Shown here piece by piece: positions 53,879 through 61,877 of a stretch of 64,000 nt of DNA (position 1 is the first letter of the stretch; each line of letters starts with the position of its first letter). The notes beneath the pieces were generated by a model, which searched no databases, was not told the origin of the DNA, and worked only from the letters and a program-made list of their open reading frames with translations. The position numbers and the translations under genes were made by a program. Origin of the DNA: Rhizobium sp. NFR07 (GTDB taxonomy: Bacteria > Pseudomonadota > Alphaproteobacteria > Rhizobiales > Rhizobiaceae); NCBI RefSeq assembly GCF_900111905.1, contig NZ_FOKM01000006.1:186001-250000 (forward strand), written 5' to 3'.

Positions 53879-54835
53879 ATGAGCCGCACCAACGAACTGC
53901 GCATGATCACCCGTGTCGCACAGATGTATCACTTGGAAGGGTTGAAACAGAGCGACATATCGGACGTGCTGCGGATTTCGCAGGCTTCCGTATCCCGCCT
54001 GCTGAAGCGGGCGGAAGCGGAAGGCATCGTCCGAGTCTCGGTCGTTGCTCCAAGCGGTACCTATCCTGATCTCGAATCTGCCATTCGCACCAAATTCGGC
54101 ATCAGCGAGGTCATCGTCGCCGACTGCCGCGAGGACAATGACGACGCCGTATTTTCGGCCATCGGCATAGCCGCAGCTCACCTTCTCGAACAGACGCTGG
54201 AGGATGGCGACGTGATCGGCGTATCCAGCTGGAGCGCAACGCTTCAGCAGATGCTGGATAACATCCACCCGATTAAGCGTGTACGCGCCGAACGCGTCAT
54301 CCAGCTTCTCGGCGGCATTGGCGTGCCGAGCGCACAGATCCACGCCACGCAGCTGACGACAAGGCTGGCGCATCTCATCAATGCCGTACCTCAGCTTCTG
54401 CCGGCACCTTGCGTCACCGGGTCGCCGAGATCGAAGAAAATCCTCGTCTCGGACCCGCAGGTGAAGGCGACCGTCGATCAGTTCAAACGGGTAACGACGG
54501 CCTTTGTCGGCATCGGCGCCATGTCCCCGTCGCAGAACCTCATCTATTCCGGCAACACCTTCACGCAGGCGGAACTCGAAGAGCTGGCGGGCCGCGGCGC
54601 CGTCGGCGATATCTGCCTGCGCTTCTACACTGCCGATGGCGAGCCGCTGGCAGGCGAGATCTATGAGCGTGTCGTCGGCATGACGCTGGAAGAGCTCCGC
54701 TCCGTGCCCCGCGTCATCGGCACCGCCGGCGGACAGCGCAAGACGGCTGCGATCGCCGGCGCGCTGCGCGGCAAGCTGATCGATGTTCTCATCACCGACC
54801 GTTTCACCGCGGAGCGGCTGACCGAATTCACTTAA
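53879..54835 (+). CDS. SorC-family sugar-binding transcriptional regulator
   Basis: A 318-residue SorC/DeoR-type regulator. The N-terminal helix-turn-helix is MITRVAQMYHLEGLKQSDISDVLRISQASVSRLLKRAEAEGIVRVSV. The large C-terminal sugar-phosphate-binding domain has GVSSWSATLQQML, FVGIGAMSP and ITDRFTAERL. The ATG at 53879 has an AGGAG site. It is divergent from the transketolase operon and followed by an SDR gene 26 bp later; it most likely controls both through the paired sites at 53615-53646. Confidence 0.92.
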   Translation: MSRTNELRMITRVAQMYHLEGLKQSDISDVLRISQASVSRLLKRAEAEGIVRVSVVAPSGTYPDLESAIRTKFGISEVIVADCREDNDDAVFSAIGIAAAHLLEQTLEDGDVIGVSSWSATLQQMLDNIHPIKRVRAERVIQLLGGIGVPSAQIHATQLTTRLAHLINAVPQLLPAPCVTGSPRSKKILVSDPQVKATVDQFKRVTTAFVGIGAMSPSQNLIYSGNTFTQAELEELAGRGAVGDICLRFYTADGEPLAGEIYERVVGMTLEELRSVPRVIGTAGGQRKTAAIAGALRGKLIDVLITDRFTAERLTEFT

Positions 54836-54861
54836 GAAGCAAACCATATCAGGGAGGTCCC

Positions 54862-55644
54862 ATGTCTCGCTTCACCAACAAGACCGTCGTAATCACCGGC
54901 GCCAGCCGCGGAATCGGCGCAGCAATCGCCAAACGCTTCGCACGCGAAGGCGCCAATCTCGTAGTCTCCGCAAACGAGGATTCGGTGCATGCGGTTGCGG
55001 ATCAGATCAGGGCGGATGGCGGCAAGGCGATCTCGTTTGTCGGCGATGTAACCGACAAGAAGAGCGTTGTGGCACTCTATGATGCGGCGGAGAAAGAATT
55101 CGGTTCGGTCGACGTATCGATCCAGAACGCCGGCGTGATCACTATCGCGAAGATTGAAGACATGACCGAAAACGAGTGGGACAAGGTGATGGCGGTCAAT
55201 ACCAAGGGCGTATTCCTTTGCGCCCAGGAGGCGATTGCCCGCATCCGGAAGCACAAAAAGGGCGGCCGCATCATCAACACCGCATCCGGCCAGGCCCGAG
55301 ACGGCTTCATCTACACACCGCATTACGCCGCCTCGAAAATGGGCGTTGTCGGCATCACACAGAGCCTTGCCAAGGAAGTGGCGACGGACAACATCACCGT
55401 AAACGCGTTTTGCCCCGGCATCATCGAGACCGACATGTGGGCCTATAACGACCAGGCATGGGGCAAGCTGCTCGGCAATTATGCACCCGGCGAGCTTATG
55501 AAGGAATGGGTCGAAGGCATCCCGATGAAACGCGCGGGCTCCGGCGAGGACGTCGCCGGTCTCGTCACCTTTCTCGCCAGTGACGATGCGGCCTACATTA
55601 CCGGCCAGACCATCAACGTCGATGGCGGTCTGATCATGTCGTAA
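54862..55644 (+). CDS. Short-chain dehydrogenase (polyol/sugar SDR)
   Basis: A 260-residue SDR with TGASRGIG cofactor loop, QNAG in place of NNAG, and catalytic TASGQARDGFIYTPHYAASK. The second strand ends VVSAN rather than with an Asp, which suggests NADP or mixed cofactor use. A GGGAGG site precedes the ATG. It is cotranscribed with the SorC-type regulator and probably supplies another oxidation step of the polyol pathway. Confidence 0.88.
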   Translation: MSRFTNKTVVITGASRGIGAAIAKRFAREGANLVVSANEDSVHAVADQIRADGGKAISFVGDVTDKKSVVALYDAAEKEFGSVDVSIQNAGVITIAKIEDMTENEWDKVMAVNTKGVFLCAQEAIARIRKHKKGGRIINTASGQARDGFIYTPHYAASKMGVVGITQSLAKEVATDNITVNAFCPGIIETDMWAYNDQAWGKLLGNYAPGELMKEWVEGIPMKRAGSGEDVAGLVTFLASDDAAYITGQTINVDGGLIMS

Positions 55645-55653
55645 ATCACCCTC

Positions 55654-55682
55654 GAACGGTCCGTTCACCGGACGGGCCGTTC
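55654..55682 (+). terminator. Hairpin behind the SDR gene
   Basis: GAACGG (55654-55659) pairs with CCGTTC (55677-55682), with an inner TCCG/CGGA stem, 9 bp after the SDR stop. Only a weak pyrimidine stretch follows, so termination is probable but not certain. It separates the sugar operon from the FMN riboswitch. Confidence 0.45.
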
Positions 55683-55745
55683 CTTCATTCCAAATGCGAA
55701 GGCAGCCTCTTGCCTTTTGCTACATTAAGAACTTATGTTTGAAAT

Positions 55746-55883
55746 GTTCTCAGGGCGGGGTGCAACTCCCCACCGGCGGTATCGGAATCAATTCCGGAGC
55801 CCGCGAGCGCCTTCAAGCAATTGAAGGGTCAGCAGATCCGGTGAGAGGCCGGAGCCGACGGTATAGTCCGGATGGAAGAGGAC
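55746..55883 (+). ncRNA. FMN riboswitch (RFN element)
   Basis: The conserved RFN blocks occur in order: CTCAGGGCGGGGTGCAACTC, CCCACCGGCGGTA, AGCCCGCGAGCGC, GGTCAGCAGATCCGGTGAGA, GCCGACGGTATAGTCCGGAT and GAAGAGGAC. The P1 helix can be formed by 55746-55751 with 55778-type 3' partner at 55878-55883. It precedes ribB, so FMN binding should shut off riboflavin precursor synthesis. Downstream, CAAGGG (55928-55933) can pair with CCCTTG (55990-55995) next to the ribosome site, and a 7-bp hairpin with a TTCG loop lies at 55970-55987, which points to control of translation. Confidence 0.95.
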
Positions 55884-56007
55884 AATGCGAAGAACACCCT
55901 TAGCCGGGTGTGCGACGCTTGTTCGCCCAAGGGATGTTTGCGGCCGTTGTCATGACGTTCGCGAGTTGGATGCCGGTTCGCCGGCATAACCCTTGAAAGG
56001 CTTGGAA

Positions 56008-56637
56008 ATGACTATCTCGAAAATTGAAGATGCGATTGAAGCGATCCGCCGCGGCGACATGGTTGTCGTGGTCGACGACCAGGATCGCGAGAACGAAGGC
56101 GACATCGTGATCGCCGCCGATGCCGTGGCGCCGAAGGATATTGCGTTCATGATGAACCATGCCCGTGGCCTGGTCTGTATTGCAATGGAAGGCGAGCGGC
56201 TCGATGCACTCGATATTCCGTTGATGGTGAGCCGCAACACCGAATCCCTCAAGACCGCCTTCACCGTCTCCGTCGACTACATTCCCGGCACGACGACCGG
56301 CATTTCGGCAGCCGACCGCACAGCCACGGTACGCGCTCTTGCCGAAGGCAGTGCCAGACCGGAAGACTTCGCCCGCCCTGGCCACATCTTCCCCCTGCGG
56401 GCACATCCGGACGGTGTCCGCGCCCGGCCAGGCCATACGGAAGCCGCGGTCGAGCTCGCACGCCTCGCCGGTCGCGCTCCGGCCGGCGTCATTTGTGAGG
56501 TCGCCAATGACGATGGCACGATGGCACGTCTGCCGCATCTGGAGATCTTCGCCGAAAAGCATGGACTGCTTGTCGTAACGATCGAGGATCTCGTCACATT
56601 TCTGGAAGACCGTGAACGGCTGACGGCCGCGGCCTGA
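56008..56637 (+). CDS. ribB: 3,4-dihydroxy-2-butanone-4-phosphate synthase
   Basis: A 209-residue RibB that makes the four-carbon riboflavin precursor from ribulose-5-phosphate. The acidic metal/substrate loop VDDQDRENEGDIV, the FPLRAHPDGVRARPGHTEAAVELARLAG block and NDDGTMAR are all present. No GTP-cyclohydrolase-II domain is fused. The ATG at 56008 with AAAGG 7 bases upstream is preferred over an in-frame TTG at 55993. Controlled by the FMN riboswitch directly upstream. Confidence 0.95.
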   Translation: MTISKIEDAIEAIRRGDMVVVVDDQDRENEGDIVIAADAVAPKDIAFMMNHARGLVCIAMEGERLDALDIPLMVSRNTESLKTAFTVSVDYIPGTTTGISAADRTATVRALAEGSARPEDFARPGHIFPLRAHPDGVRARPGHTEAAVELARLAGRAPAGVICEVANDDGTMARLPHLEIFAEKHGLLVVTIEDLVTFLEDRERLTAAA

Positions 56638-57001
56638 CCTGATCGGGGGCAGCGATTTCGAGGCTGCTCTGTGCCTTGTCGCGCCCCCATTTTTCAGGCA
56701 ATTGCTAAGCCGCCGCCCCCTCCGAAAAGCACAGAAGCCGAGATGCGCGAGGCAACGCTGGTTCCCGTCGGAATGCTGACGATCGAGGCATCGTCGCTTC
56801 ATTTTAATGCAATGACCGCTGGAATTTCTTTGCCTGATTGGCAGGCTCTTTGTGCGATCGTTGCTCGACACTCAACCCGACATCTTGTTTTGCTGGCATT
56901 GTTAGGGCGCAATTTGCGCCGGGCGATGCTTTGGCACCAACCTTGCTTCCTGCATTGATGGTGAAGCCCGGGACGAATGCACAACGCTTTTGTGAGTACA
57001 C
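56638..57001. other. Intergenic region with a short palindrome, no supported gene
   Basis: A 364-bp stretch between ribB and the flavin reductase. The one structure I see is a perfect GGCGCAA-T-TTGCGCC inverted repeat at 56906-56920, about 80 bp before the reductase start, which could be an operator. A 95-codon open frame at 56671-56958 has no ribosome site or recognisable protein features and I do not call it. Confidence 0.5.
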
Positions 57002-57547
57002 ATGAACCAGCAAGTTTTGATGTCTGATCTTTCAACCGCAGAGCAATCGAGCCTTGCGATTGCCGATATCAGGGCAGACTTCCGCGAAGCGATGTCGAAG
57101 CTCGGAGCAGCGGTCAATATCGTCACGACGGACGGTCCGGCCGGAAAGGCGGGATTCGCGGCAACTGCGGTCTGCAGCGTCAGCGATACGCCCCCGATGA
57201 TGCTTGTCTGCCTGAACCGATCGTCTTCAGCCTATGCCGCAACAATCGAAAACGGGGTGATCTGCATCAACGTGCTTTCCGCGGACCACGAACCGCTCAG
57301 CCGCCTCTTCGGCGGCAAGACGCCGGTTGAAGAACGGTTCGGCGGCGCGAGCTGGTCAGCGCTTGAGACCGGCGCCCCCGCCCTCGATGGAGCCCTGGCA
57401 TCCATCGATTGCAGGATCCGCACCGTTGCCGACGGCAACAGCCACGACATCCTGATCTGCGAGGTCGAGGCAATAAGGCAGAAATCCGAAGGCGACGGCC
57501 TTGTCTACTTCAAGCGCAGATATCTTGCTCTCCAGGGTGAGGCCTGA
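57002..57547 (+). CDS. Flavin reductase-like FMN-binding protein
   Basis: A 181-residue member of the flavin-reductase family (RutF/HpaC type) that reduces FMN or FAD with NAD(P)H, often for a partner monooxygenase. Marks are [46 protein letters not shown] and [22 protein letters not shown], then the late [12 protein letters not shown]. An ATG at 57020 is an alternative start. No monooxygenase gene is beside it in this window. The closeness to riboswitch-controlled ribB may be coincidental. Confidence 0.88.
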   Translation: MNQQVLMSDLSTAEQSSLAIADIRADFREAMSKLGAAVNIVTTDGPAGKAGFAATAVCSVSDTPPMMLVCLNRSSSAYAATIENGVICINVLSADHEPLSRLFGGKTPVEERFGGASWSALETGAPALDGALASIDCRIRTVADGNSHDILICEVEAIRQKSEGDGLVYFKRRYLALQGEA

Positions 57548-57696
57548 ACGGCCCACCAGGGATTGCGATGGGTTTGAACAAGTCGCCGCTGAGCGTCGAT
57601 CACATTTGTCGTGAGCGACATGGACGGGTGGTGCCAAAGCGTCTATCACCACCTGCGACTGTTGCCCCGCGAGGCCGATAGGGCTCGCCCAATCGA

Positions 57697-58758
57697 ATGG
57701 TTGTCGACATGGACATTTCTTCTCCTTCCCGCCTCACCGAACTTGCCCACGGCGGCGGCTGCGGCTGCAAGCTCGCGCCCGCCGTGCTGCAGAAGCTCCT
57801 CGCCGGCCAGCCGGCCGCACAGCCCTTCAGCCAGCTTCTCGTCGGAAATGAAATGTCCGACGATGCCGCGGTCTGGCAGATCGATGACAATACCTGCGTC
57901 ATCGCCACCACCGACTTTTTCATGCCTATGGTCGACGATCCCTATGACTTCGGCCGGATCGCCGCTGCCAATGCTATTTCCGACGTCTATGCCATGGGCG
58001 GCAAGCCGATTATGGCGCTCGCCATTCTCGGCATGCCGATCAACAAGCTGGAGCCGGAAACGATCGGCAAGATCCTCGAAGGCGGCGCCGCCATCTGCGG
58101 ACAGGCCGGCATTCCGGTTGCAGGTGGCCATTCGATCGATTCGGTCGAGCCGATCTACGGGCTTGCCGTGATCGGCATCTGTCATCCCTCCAAGGTACGT
58201 CGCAACGGCGGCGCCAAGGCCGGCGACACGCTGATCCTCACCAAAGGCATCGGCATCGGCATCTATTCCTCGGCGATCAAGAAGAACGCGCTGCCGAAGG
58301 AAGCCTATGACGAGATGATCGCCTCGACGACGCTGCTCAACAAGGTCGGCACCGAACTCGCCGCCAGCGCGGATGTGCATGCCATCACTGATGTGACCGG
58401 CTTCGGCATTCTCGGCCACGGGCTGGAAATGGCCCGCGCCTCCAATCTCACGCTGCGCCTCAAGCTCGCCGATATTCCATTCCTGACCAAGGCGGAAGAA
58501 CTGGCCGAGAAAGGCTTCATCACCGGCGCCTCCGGCCGCAACTGGGCAAGCTATGGCGATGCGATCACCCTGCCCGCAGGCATGCCGGACTGGCAGCGTA
58601 TGCTGCTCGCCGACCCGCAGACCTCCGGTGGCCTGCTGGTCGCCTGCAGCGCCGAAAAGGCGGACGAACTGCTGGAGACGATCCGCGCCGCGGGCTATCC
58701 GCTGGCCAGCATCGTCGGTTCGGTGGAACAGGGCCCGGCCGCGATCGTCGTCGACTGA
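57697..58758 (+). CDS. selD: Selenide, water dikinase (selenophosphate synthetase)
   Basis: A 353-residue SelD that makes selenophosphate from selenide and ATP, the selenium donor for tRNA-Sec. The catalytic N-terminal loop reads [11 protein letters not shown], with Cys rather than selenocysteine at the active position, and a paired downstream Cys. Further marks are the metal/ATP residues in [38 protein letters not shown] and AGGHSID, plus [11 protein letters not shown]. The start may be at 57697 or four codons later; neither has a strong ribosome site. It is linked functionally to the tRNA-Sec and selB genes 2-6 kb downstream. Confidence 0.96.
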   Translation: MVVDMDISSPSRLTELAHGGGCGCKLAPAVLQKLLAGQPAAQPFSQLLVGNEMSDDAAVWQIDDNTCVIATTDFFMPMVDDPYDFGRIAAANAISDVYAMGGKPIMALAILGMPINKLEPETIGKILEGGAAICGQAGIPVAGGHSIDSVEPIYGLAVIGICHPSKVRRNGGAKAGDTLILTKGIGIGIYSSAIKKNALPKEAYDEMIASTTLLNKVGTELAASADVHAITDVTGFGILGHGLEMARASNLTLRLKLADIPFLTKAEELAEKGFITGASGRNWASYGDAITLPAGMPDWQRMLLADPQTSGGLLVACSAEKADELLETIRAAGYPLASIVGSVEQGPAAIVVD

Positions 58759-58820
58759 CTGTTCACCCGGAACAAGGGCATGGGATTGGCGTTGAAGGGT
58801 ACGTCCTTAAGGAGTTACCC

Positions 58821-59216
58821 ATGTCCGTTCCTGCTCCCCACTGTCACAAATTTCTCGGTGCCGCCGCAGCTCTGATGCTCTTGTCCGCAGGGGCGGTCTC
58901 CGCTCAAACGGGAGCCGCCGGGACGCCCCCGAGCGATCAAAGCCTCGAAAACAAGGGGGCCTGCGATCCCGCCAGTGTAGCCGAGGCTGCGACCAAGGCG
59001 GACACTCATTCGGCGGCCGGTACGTCGCCCGGCAATACGGGATCAACGGGCTGGACCGGCGGCACGGGCGGCGCCCACACGGCAACCAATCCTGCCGGTG
59101 CCCTGCCGGAATCGAAGACGTGGCAGCCGCCGACGGCGCGCGGGCTGGATCTCGCCATGGCAGTGCCGGCAAAGGCTCCGGCCGACAATGCCGGCCAAGC
59201 CGGCAAGGGCTGCTGA
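58821..59216 (+). CDS. Small exported Gly/Thr/Ala-rich protein of unknown function
   Basis: 131 residues with a signal peptide (FLGAAAALMLLSAGAVSAQ) and a low-complexity mature part rich in Gly, Thr, Ala and Pro, ending AGKGC; an internal NKGACDPAS supplies a second Cys. I do not recognise the family. A strong AAGGAG site precedes the ATG, 62 bp after selD and 121 bp before the transglutaminase-like gene. A secreted or envelope role is likely from the signal peptide only. Confidence 0.7.
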   Translation: MSVPAPHCHKFLGAAAALMLLSAGAVSAQTGAAGTPPSDQSLENKGACDPASVAEAATKADTHSAAGTSPGNTGSTGWTGGTGGAHTATNPAGALPESKTWQPPTARGLDLAMAVPAKAPADNAGQAGKGC

Positions 59217-59337
59217 GCAACAGCCTTACAGTCGAAATCAAAAAGGATTGATAGTTACAATTTCTGTTCCCATGCGACCTGCTAGGGAGTATGGCGAGGC
59301 GACATTCTATCGCATAGCCTACAGGAGTTGGATCATC

Positions 59338-60396
59338 ATGTTGAATCGCCGTCATTTCCTTGCGAACGCCGCCACGGCATCGCTCGCGGCAGCTTTTGTT
59401 TCCAAGGGCTCTCTTGCTTTCGCCGATGAAAAGAAGGCTGGCGCCTGGCGCACGTTCGACGTCACCACCAAGGTAGACCTCACCGATGTCACCGGCCCGG
59501 CCAAGCTCTGGTTGCCCGTAATCCAGTCCGCCGGCGAATACCAGTCGGCTTACAGCCCGCGCTGGGTGTCCGACAGCAAATCGGTCGAAATGAAGAAGGA
59601 CGCGGCTTCCGGTGCCGATGTTCTCGCAGCAGAATGGAATGCTGACGGCGAACGAACGATCGAATTCGTCCAGACCGTCCAGACGCGCAACCGCAGCGCC
59701 GACGGCGTTACAGTTCCGCAGGCTGAACTCGATGCCGCCCTCGTCGGCACGCCGAGCGCCCCGATCGACGGCATCGTCAAGGAAACGGCGATGAAGATCG
59801 TCGGCTCCCGCGAGAAGGATGAGGACAAGGCCCGTGCAATCTACGACTGGGTTGTCGAGAACACCTTCCGTGACGCCAATGTTGCCGGCTGCGGCGTGGG
59901 CAACGTCAAGGACATGCTGGAGACCGGCTATTTTGGCGGTAAGTGCGCCGACATAAACAGCCTTTTCACCGCGCTTGCACGCGCCGCCGGCCTGCCGGCC
60001 CGCGACGTCTTCGGCGTCCGCGTCGCCACATCCGAGCAGTTCAAGGCACTCGGCCGTGCCGGCGATATCACAGGTGCCCAGCACTGTCGCGCCGAAGTCT
60101 ACCTTCAGGGCCAGGGCTGGGTCCCGGTCGATCCGGCAGACGTCCGCAAGGTCGTGCTGGAAGAGAAGCTGCCGCTCGACAATGATGCTGTCCAGGCTTT
60201 CCGCGCCAAGGCTTTCGGCAACTGGGAAATGAACTGGGTCGGCTTCAACACGGCCCGCGACCTTGTGCTGCCGGGCAACTCGATCCAGCAGAACTTCTTC
60301 ATGTATCCGGCCGCCTTCACCTCGCGCGGCGAAGTGGACTGCCTGAGCCCGAAAACCTTTGCCTATTCCATCACGTCGAAGGAAATCACGGTCTGA
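59338..60396 (+). CDS. Tat-exported transglutaminase-like protein
   Basis: A 352-residue protein with a twin-arginine-type signal (NRRHFLANAATASLAAAF) and a transglutaminase-like core. The catalytic triad can be assigned to Cys in GGKCADINSLFTALARAAGLPARDVFGVRV, His in GAQHCRAEVYL and Asp in WVPVDPAD. Family members are peptidases or cross-linking enzymes of the envelope; here the fold implies a periplasmic cysteine hydrolase. The ATG at 59338 has an AGGAG site. A clear terminator follows. Confidence 0.87.
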   Translation: MLNRRHFLANAATASLAAAFVSKGSLAFADEKKAGAWRTFDVTTKVDLTDVTGPAKLWLPVIQSAGEYQSAYSPRWVSDSKSVEMKKDAASGADVLAAEWNADGERTIEFVQTVQTRNRSADGVTVPQAELDAALVGTPSAPIDGIVKETAMKIVGSREKDEDKARAIYDWVVENTFRDANVAGCGVGNVKDMLETGYFGGKCADINSLFTALARAAGLPARDVFGVRVATSEQFKALGRAGDITGAQHCRAEVYLQGQGWVPVDPADVRKVVLEEKLPLDNDAVQAFRAKAFGNWEMNWVGFNTARDLVLPGNSIQQNFFMYPAAFTSRGEVDCLSPKTFAYSITSKEITV

Positions 60397-60420
60397 TCTC
60401 GCTTCGAGTTCAGATGGAGA

Positions 60421-60444
60421 AGCCGCCCTCGAGGCGGCTTTTTT
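60421..60444 (+). terminator. Rho-independent terminator
   Basis: AGCCGCC (60421-60427) pairs with GGCGGCT (60433-60439), 5-nt loop, followed by TTTTT, 24 bp after the transglutaminase-like gene. Confidence 0.9.
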
Positions 60445-60583
60445 GTTTTCCGTAACTGCTTCGAAAGAACCTGTTTCGCGCGATATGGCCTTTTAGATGG
60501 CTGCTCGCATATGGGCTTGCGACCGTGCCACAAAACGTCTTCCGGCTGGCGGGAAGACGTGCCGGATCACTATAAGATTTCCA

Positions 60584-60961
60584 TCAATGCGGCTTGATTT
60601 CCTCGATCATCAGCCGAAGACCATCCTTGTTGAAGAACTCTCCGTCGCGGATCAGCGAGCGGTCCTCATCCAGCTTGCGTACGAGAGAGGCGAGCCGCGA
60701 CTTGGCTTCCCTGTCCTCGACCAGTCCTTCGCGGCCGGCGCGGTAAAAGACGGCGCCGGACCAGTTGACGCCTGCCCCCTTGAAGACACCCGTCATCTCC
60801 GGCCAGCGCAGCTCGTCGCCGACCACATGCAGATAGGCAGAGCGCAATAGCTCGACCTTGGTCTCGGTGATCGCCACAAGGATGAAAAGCATGGTGAAGG
60901 AGCCGGCATCGGCATAGGTCTCGATGACCCAGTCGTCGAAATCGGTATCGGCGGAAGGCAT
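60584..60961 (-). CDS. Protein of unknown function directly behind tRNA-Sec
   Basis: 125 residues, acidic, no signal peptide or long membrane span (MPSADTDFDDWVIETYADAG; LLRSAYLHVVGDELRWPEM; SLIRDGEFFNKDGLRLMIEE). I do not recognise it. The ATG at 60961 has a GGAGAG site; an in-frame start at 61066 would run through the tRNA. It lies 20 bp downstream of the tRNA-Sec 3' end on the same strand, so it may share the tRNA's transcript. Confidence 0.72.
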   Translation of the reverse strand: MPSADTDFDDWVIETYADAGSFTMLFILVAITETKVELLRSAYLHVVGDELRWPEMTGVFKGAGVNWSGAVFYRAGREGLVEDREAKSRLASLVRKLDEDRSLIRDGEFFNKDGLRLMIEEIKPH

Positions 60962-60981
60962 GGTCAAGATTTCTCTCCTGA

Positions 60982-61077
60982 TGGCGGAAGAGAATGGGAG
61001 TCGAACCCACCCAAGACAGCGTCGCTGCCCCACCCGGATTTGAAGTCCGGACATGCCACCGGGCATGCTTCTCTTCC
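60982..61077 (-). tRNA. selC: tRNA-Sec (anticodon UCA)
   Basis: A 96-nt tRNA gene including encoded CCA (60982-60984). The acceptor stem has eight base pairs (GGAAGAGA/TCTCTTCC), longer than usual. The anticodon stem CCGGA/TCCGG closes a 7-nt loop CTTCAAA with anticodon TCA at 61041-61043. A long variable arm precedes the GGTTCGACTCC T-arm. All are marks of bacterial selenocysteine tRNA, which reads UGA. Confidence 0.97.
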
Positions 61078-61362
61078 AGGCATTGAGTTCATTGCCATTT
61101 CATCAGAAACGACGGGAGCGAAAACGGGCAATTGCTACCGCCTTGCTACCCTTTGCCTTCGCCAGTGTCCCCTACCGCACGACGGATCGTCTCGTCAATC
61201 TGCATGGCAGTATTTGCCCGCACGACCGGCATCACATGTCGGTAAAGGCTGTTTGCCGACGATCTCTAAGTGGCGTCGCGCGCTGAATGAATAAAGGTCA
61301 GCGGCAATTGAACACCATGCATCGGAGACGGGGCTGTTTTGACGTTGACTACCAGTGACTTC

Positions 61363-61647
61363 CTAAGCCTCTTGCTGAATGCGCTCCTGCAGCGCGTCAG
61401 CGACCGCGTGCAGGAATTCCTTGCGGCGGTGGTCCAATGTCATCTCGGCATCAAGGTTAAGCGGTCCACGGATCCTCTCCATGAACCCGGAGTGGTCGTA
61501 TTGATCGGAAGCCACGTTCACTTCGACCTCATCCATGAAATGCGCGAGAAGCGGCGCCAGAGCGAGGTTGGTATCCTTCTGATATTGGATGGCCATCTGC
61601 TGAGCGAGCTTGCGCATCTGTACATACGGGCCGAACGTGGCACTCAT
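61363..61647 (-). CDS. Small hypothetical protein
   Basis: 94 residues, helical and acidic, no signal peptide (MSATFGPYVQMRKLAQQMAIQY; HFMDEVEVNVASDQYDHSG; MTLDHRRKEFLHAVADALQE). A GGAG ribosome site lies 7-8 bases before the ATG, which is the main support. Family unknown. It lies between selB and tRNA-Sec on the same strand, flanked by 285 and 230 bp without other supported genes. Confidence 0.55.
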   Translation of the reverse strand: MSATFGPYVQMRKLAQQMAIQYQKDTNLALAPLLAHFMDEVEVNVASDQYDHSGFMERIRGPLNLDAEMTLDHRRKEFLHAVADALQERIQQEA

Positions 61648-61877
61648 CTAAATCTCCGTTTCATTCGCCTGGCGTAAGCGACTTTAGATAGGTGCTGTTT
61701 GTGACAAAGGCGATAAACATTCGAGATTCATCACGAATGTATCATTCCTATCGATAGTCGACCGCTTGGTAACGTGACGTTGCTTAGAGACCAAAGCCCC
61801 GGGCAAGCGCGCCGCCGCTCCAGATGACGGTCTACTCCAAGGCCGAGATTATAGATTTGAACAATAGCGAATGGTAG

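Noticed and set aside
56671-56958. A 95-codon frame between ribB and the flavin reductase
   Set aside because: No ribosome site, no protein-like pattern, and it contains the palindrome at 56906-56920; noncoding is more likely.
59214-59283. The TGA ending the small exported protein as a selenocysteine codon (Gly-Cys-TGA, frame open for about 22 more codons)
   Set aside because: No convincing SECIS-like stem-loop follows the TGA within the usual distance, and the read-through peptide is not protein-like. The nearness to selD is probably coincidence.
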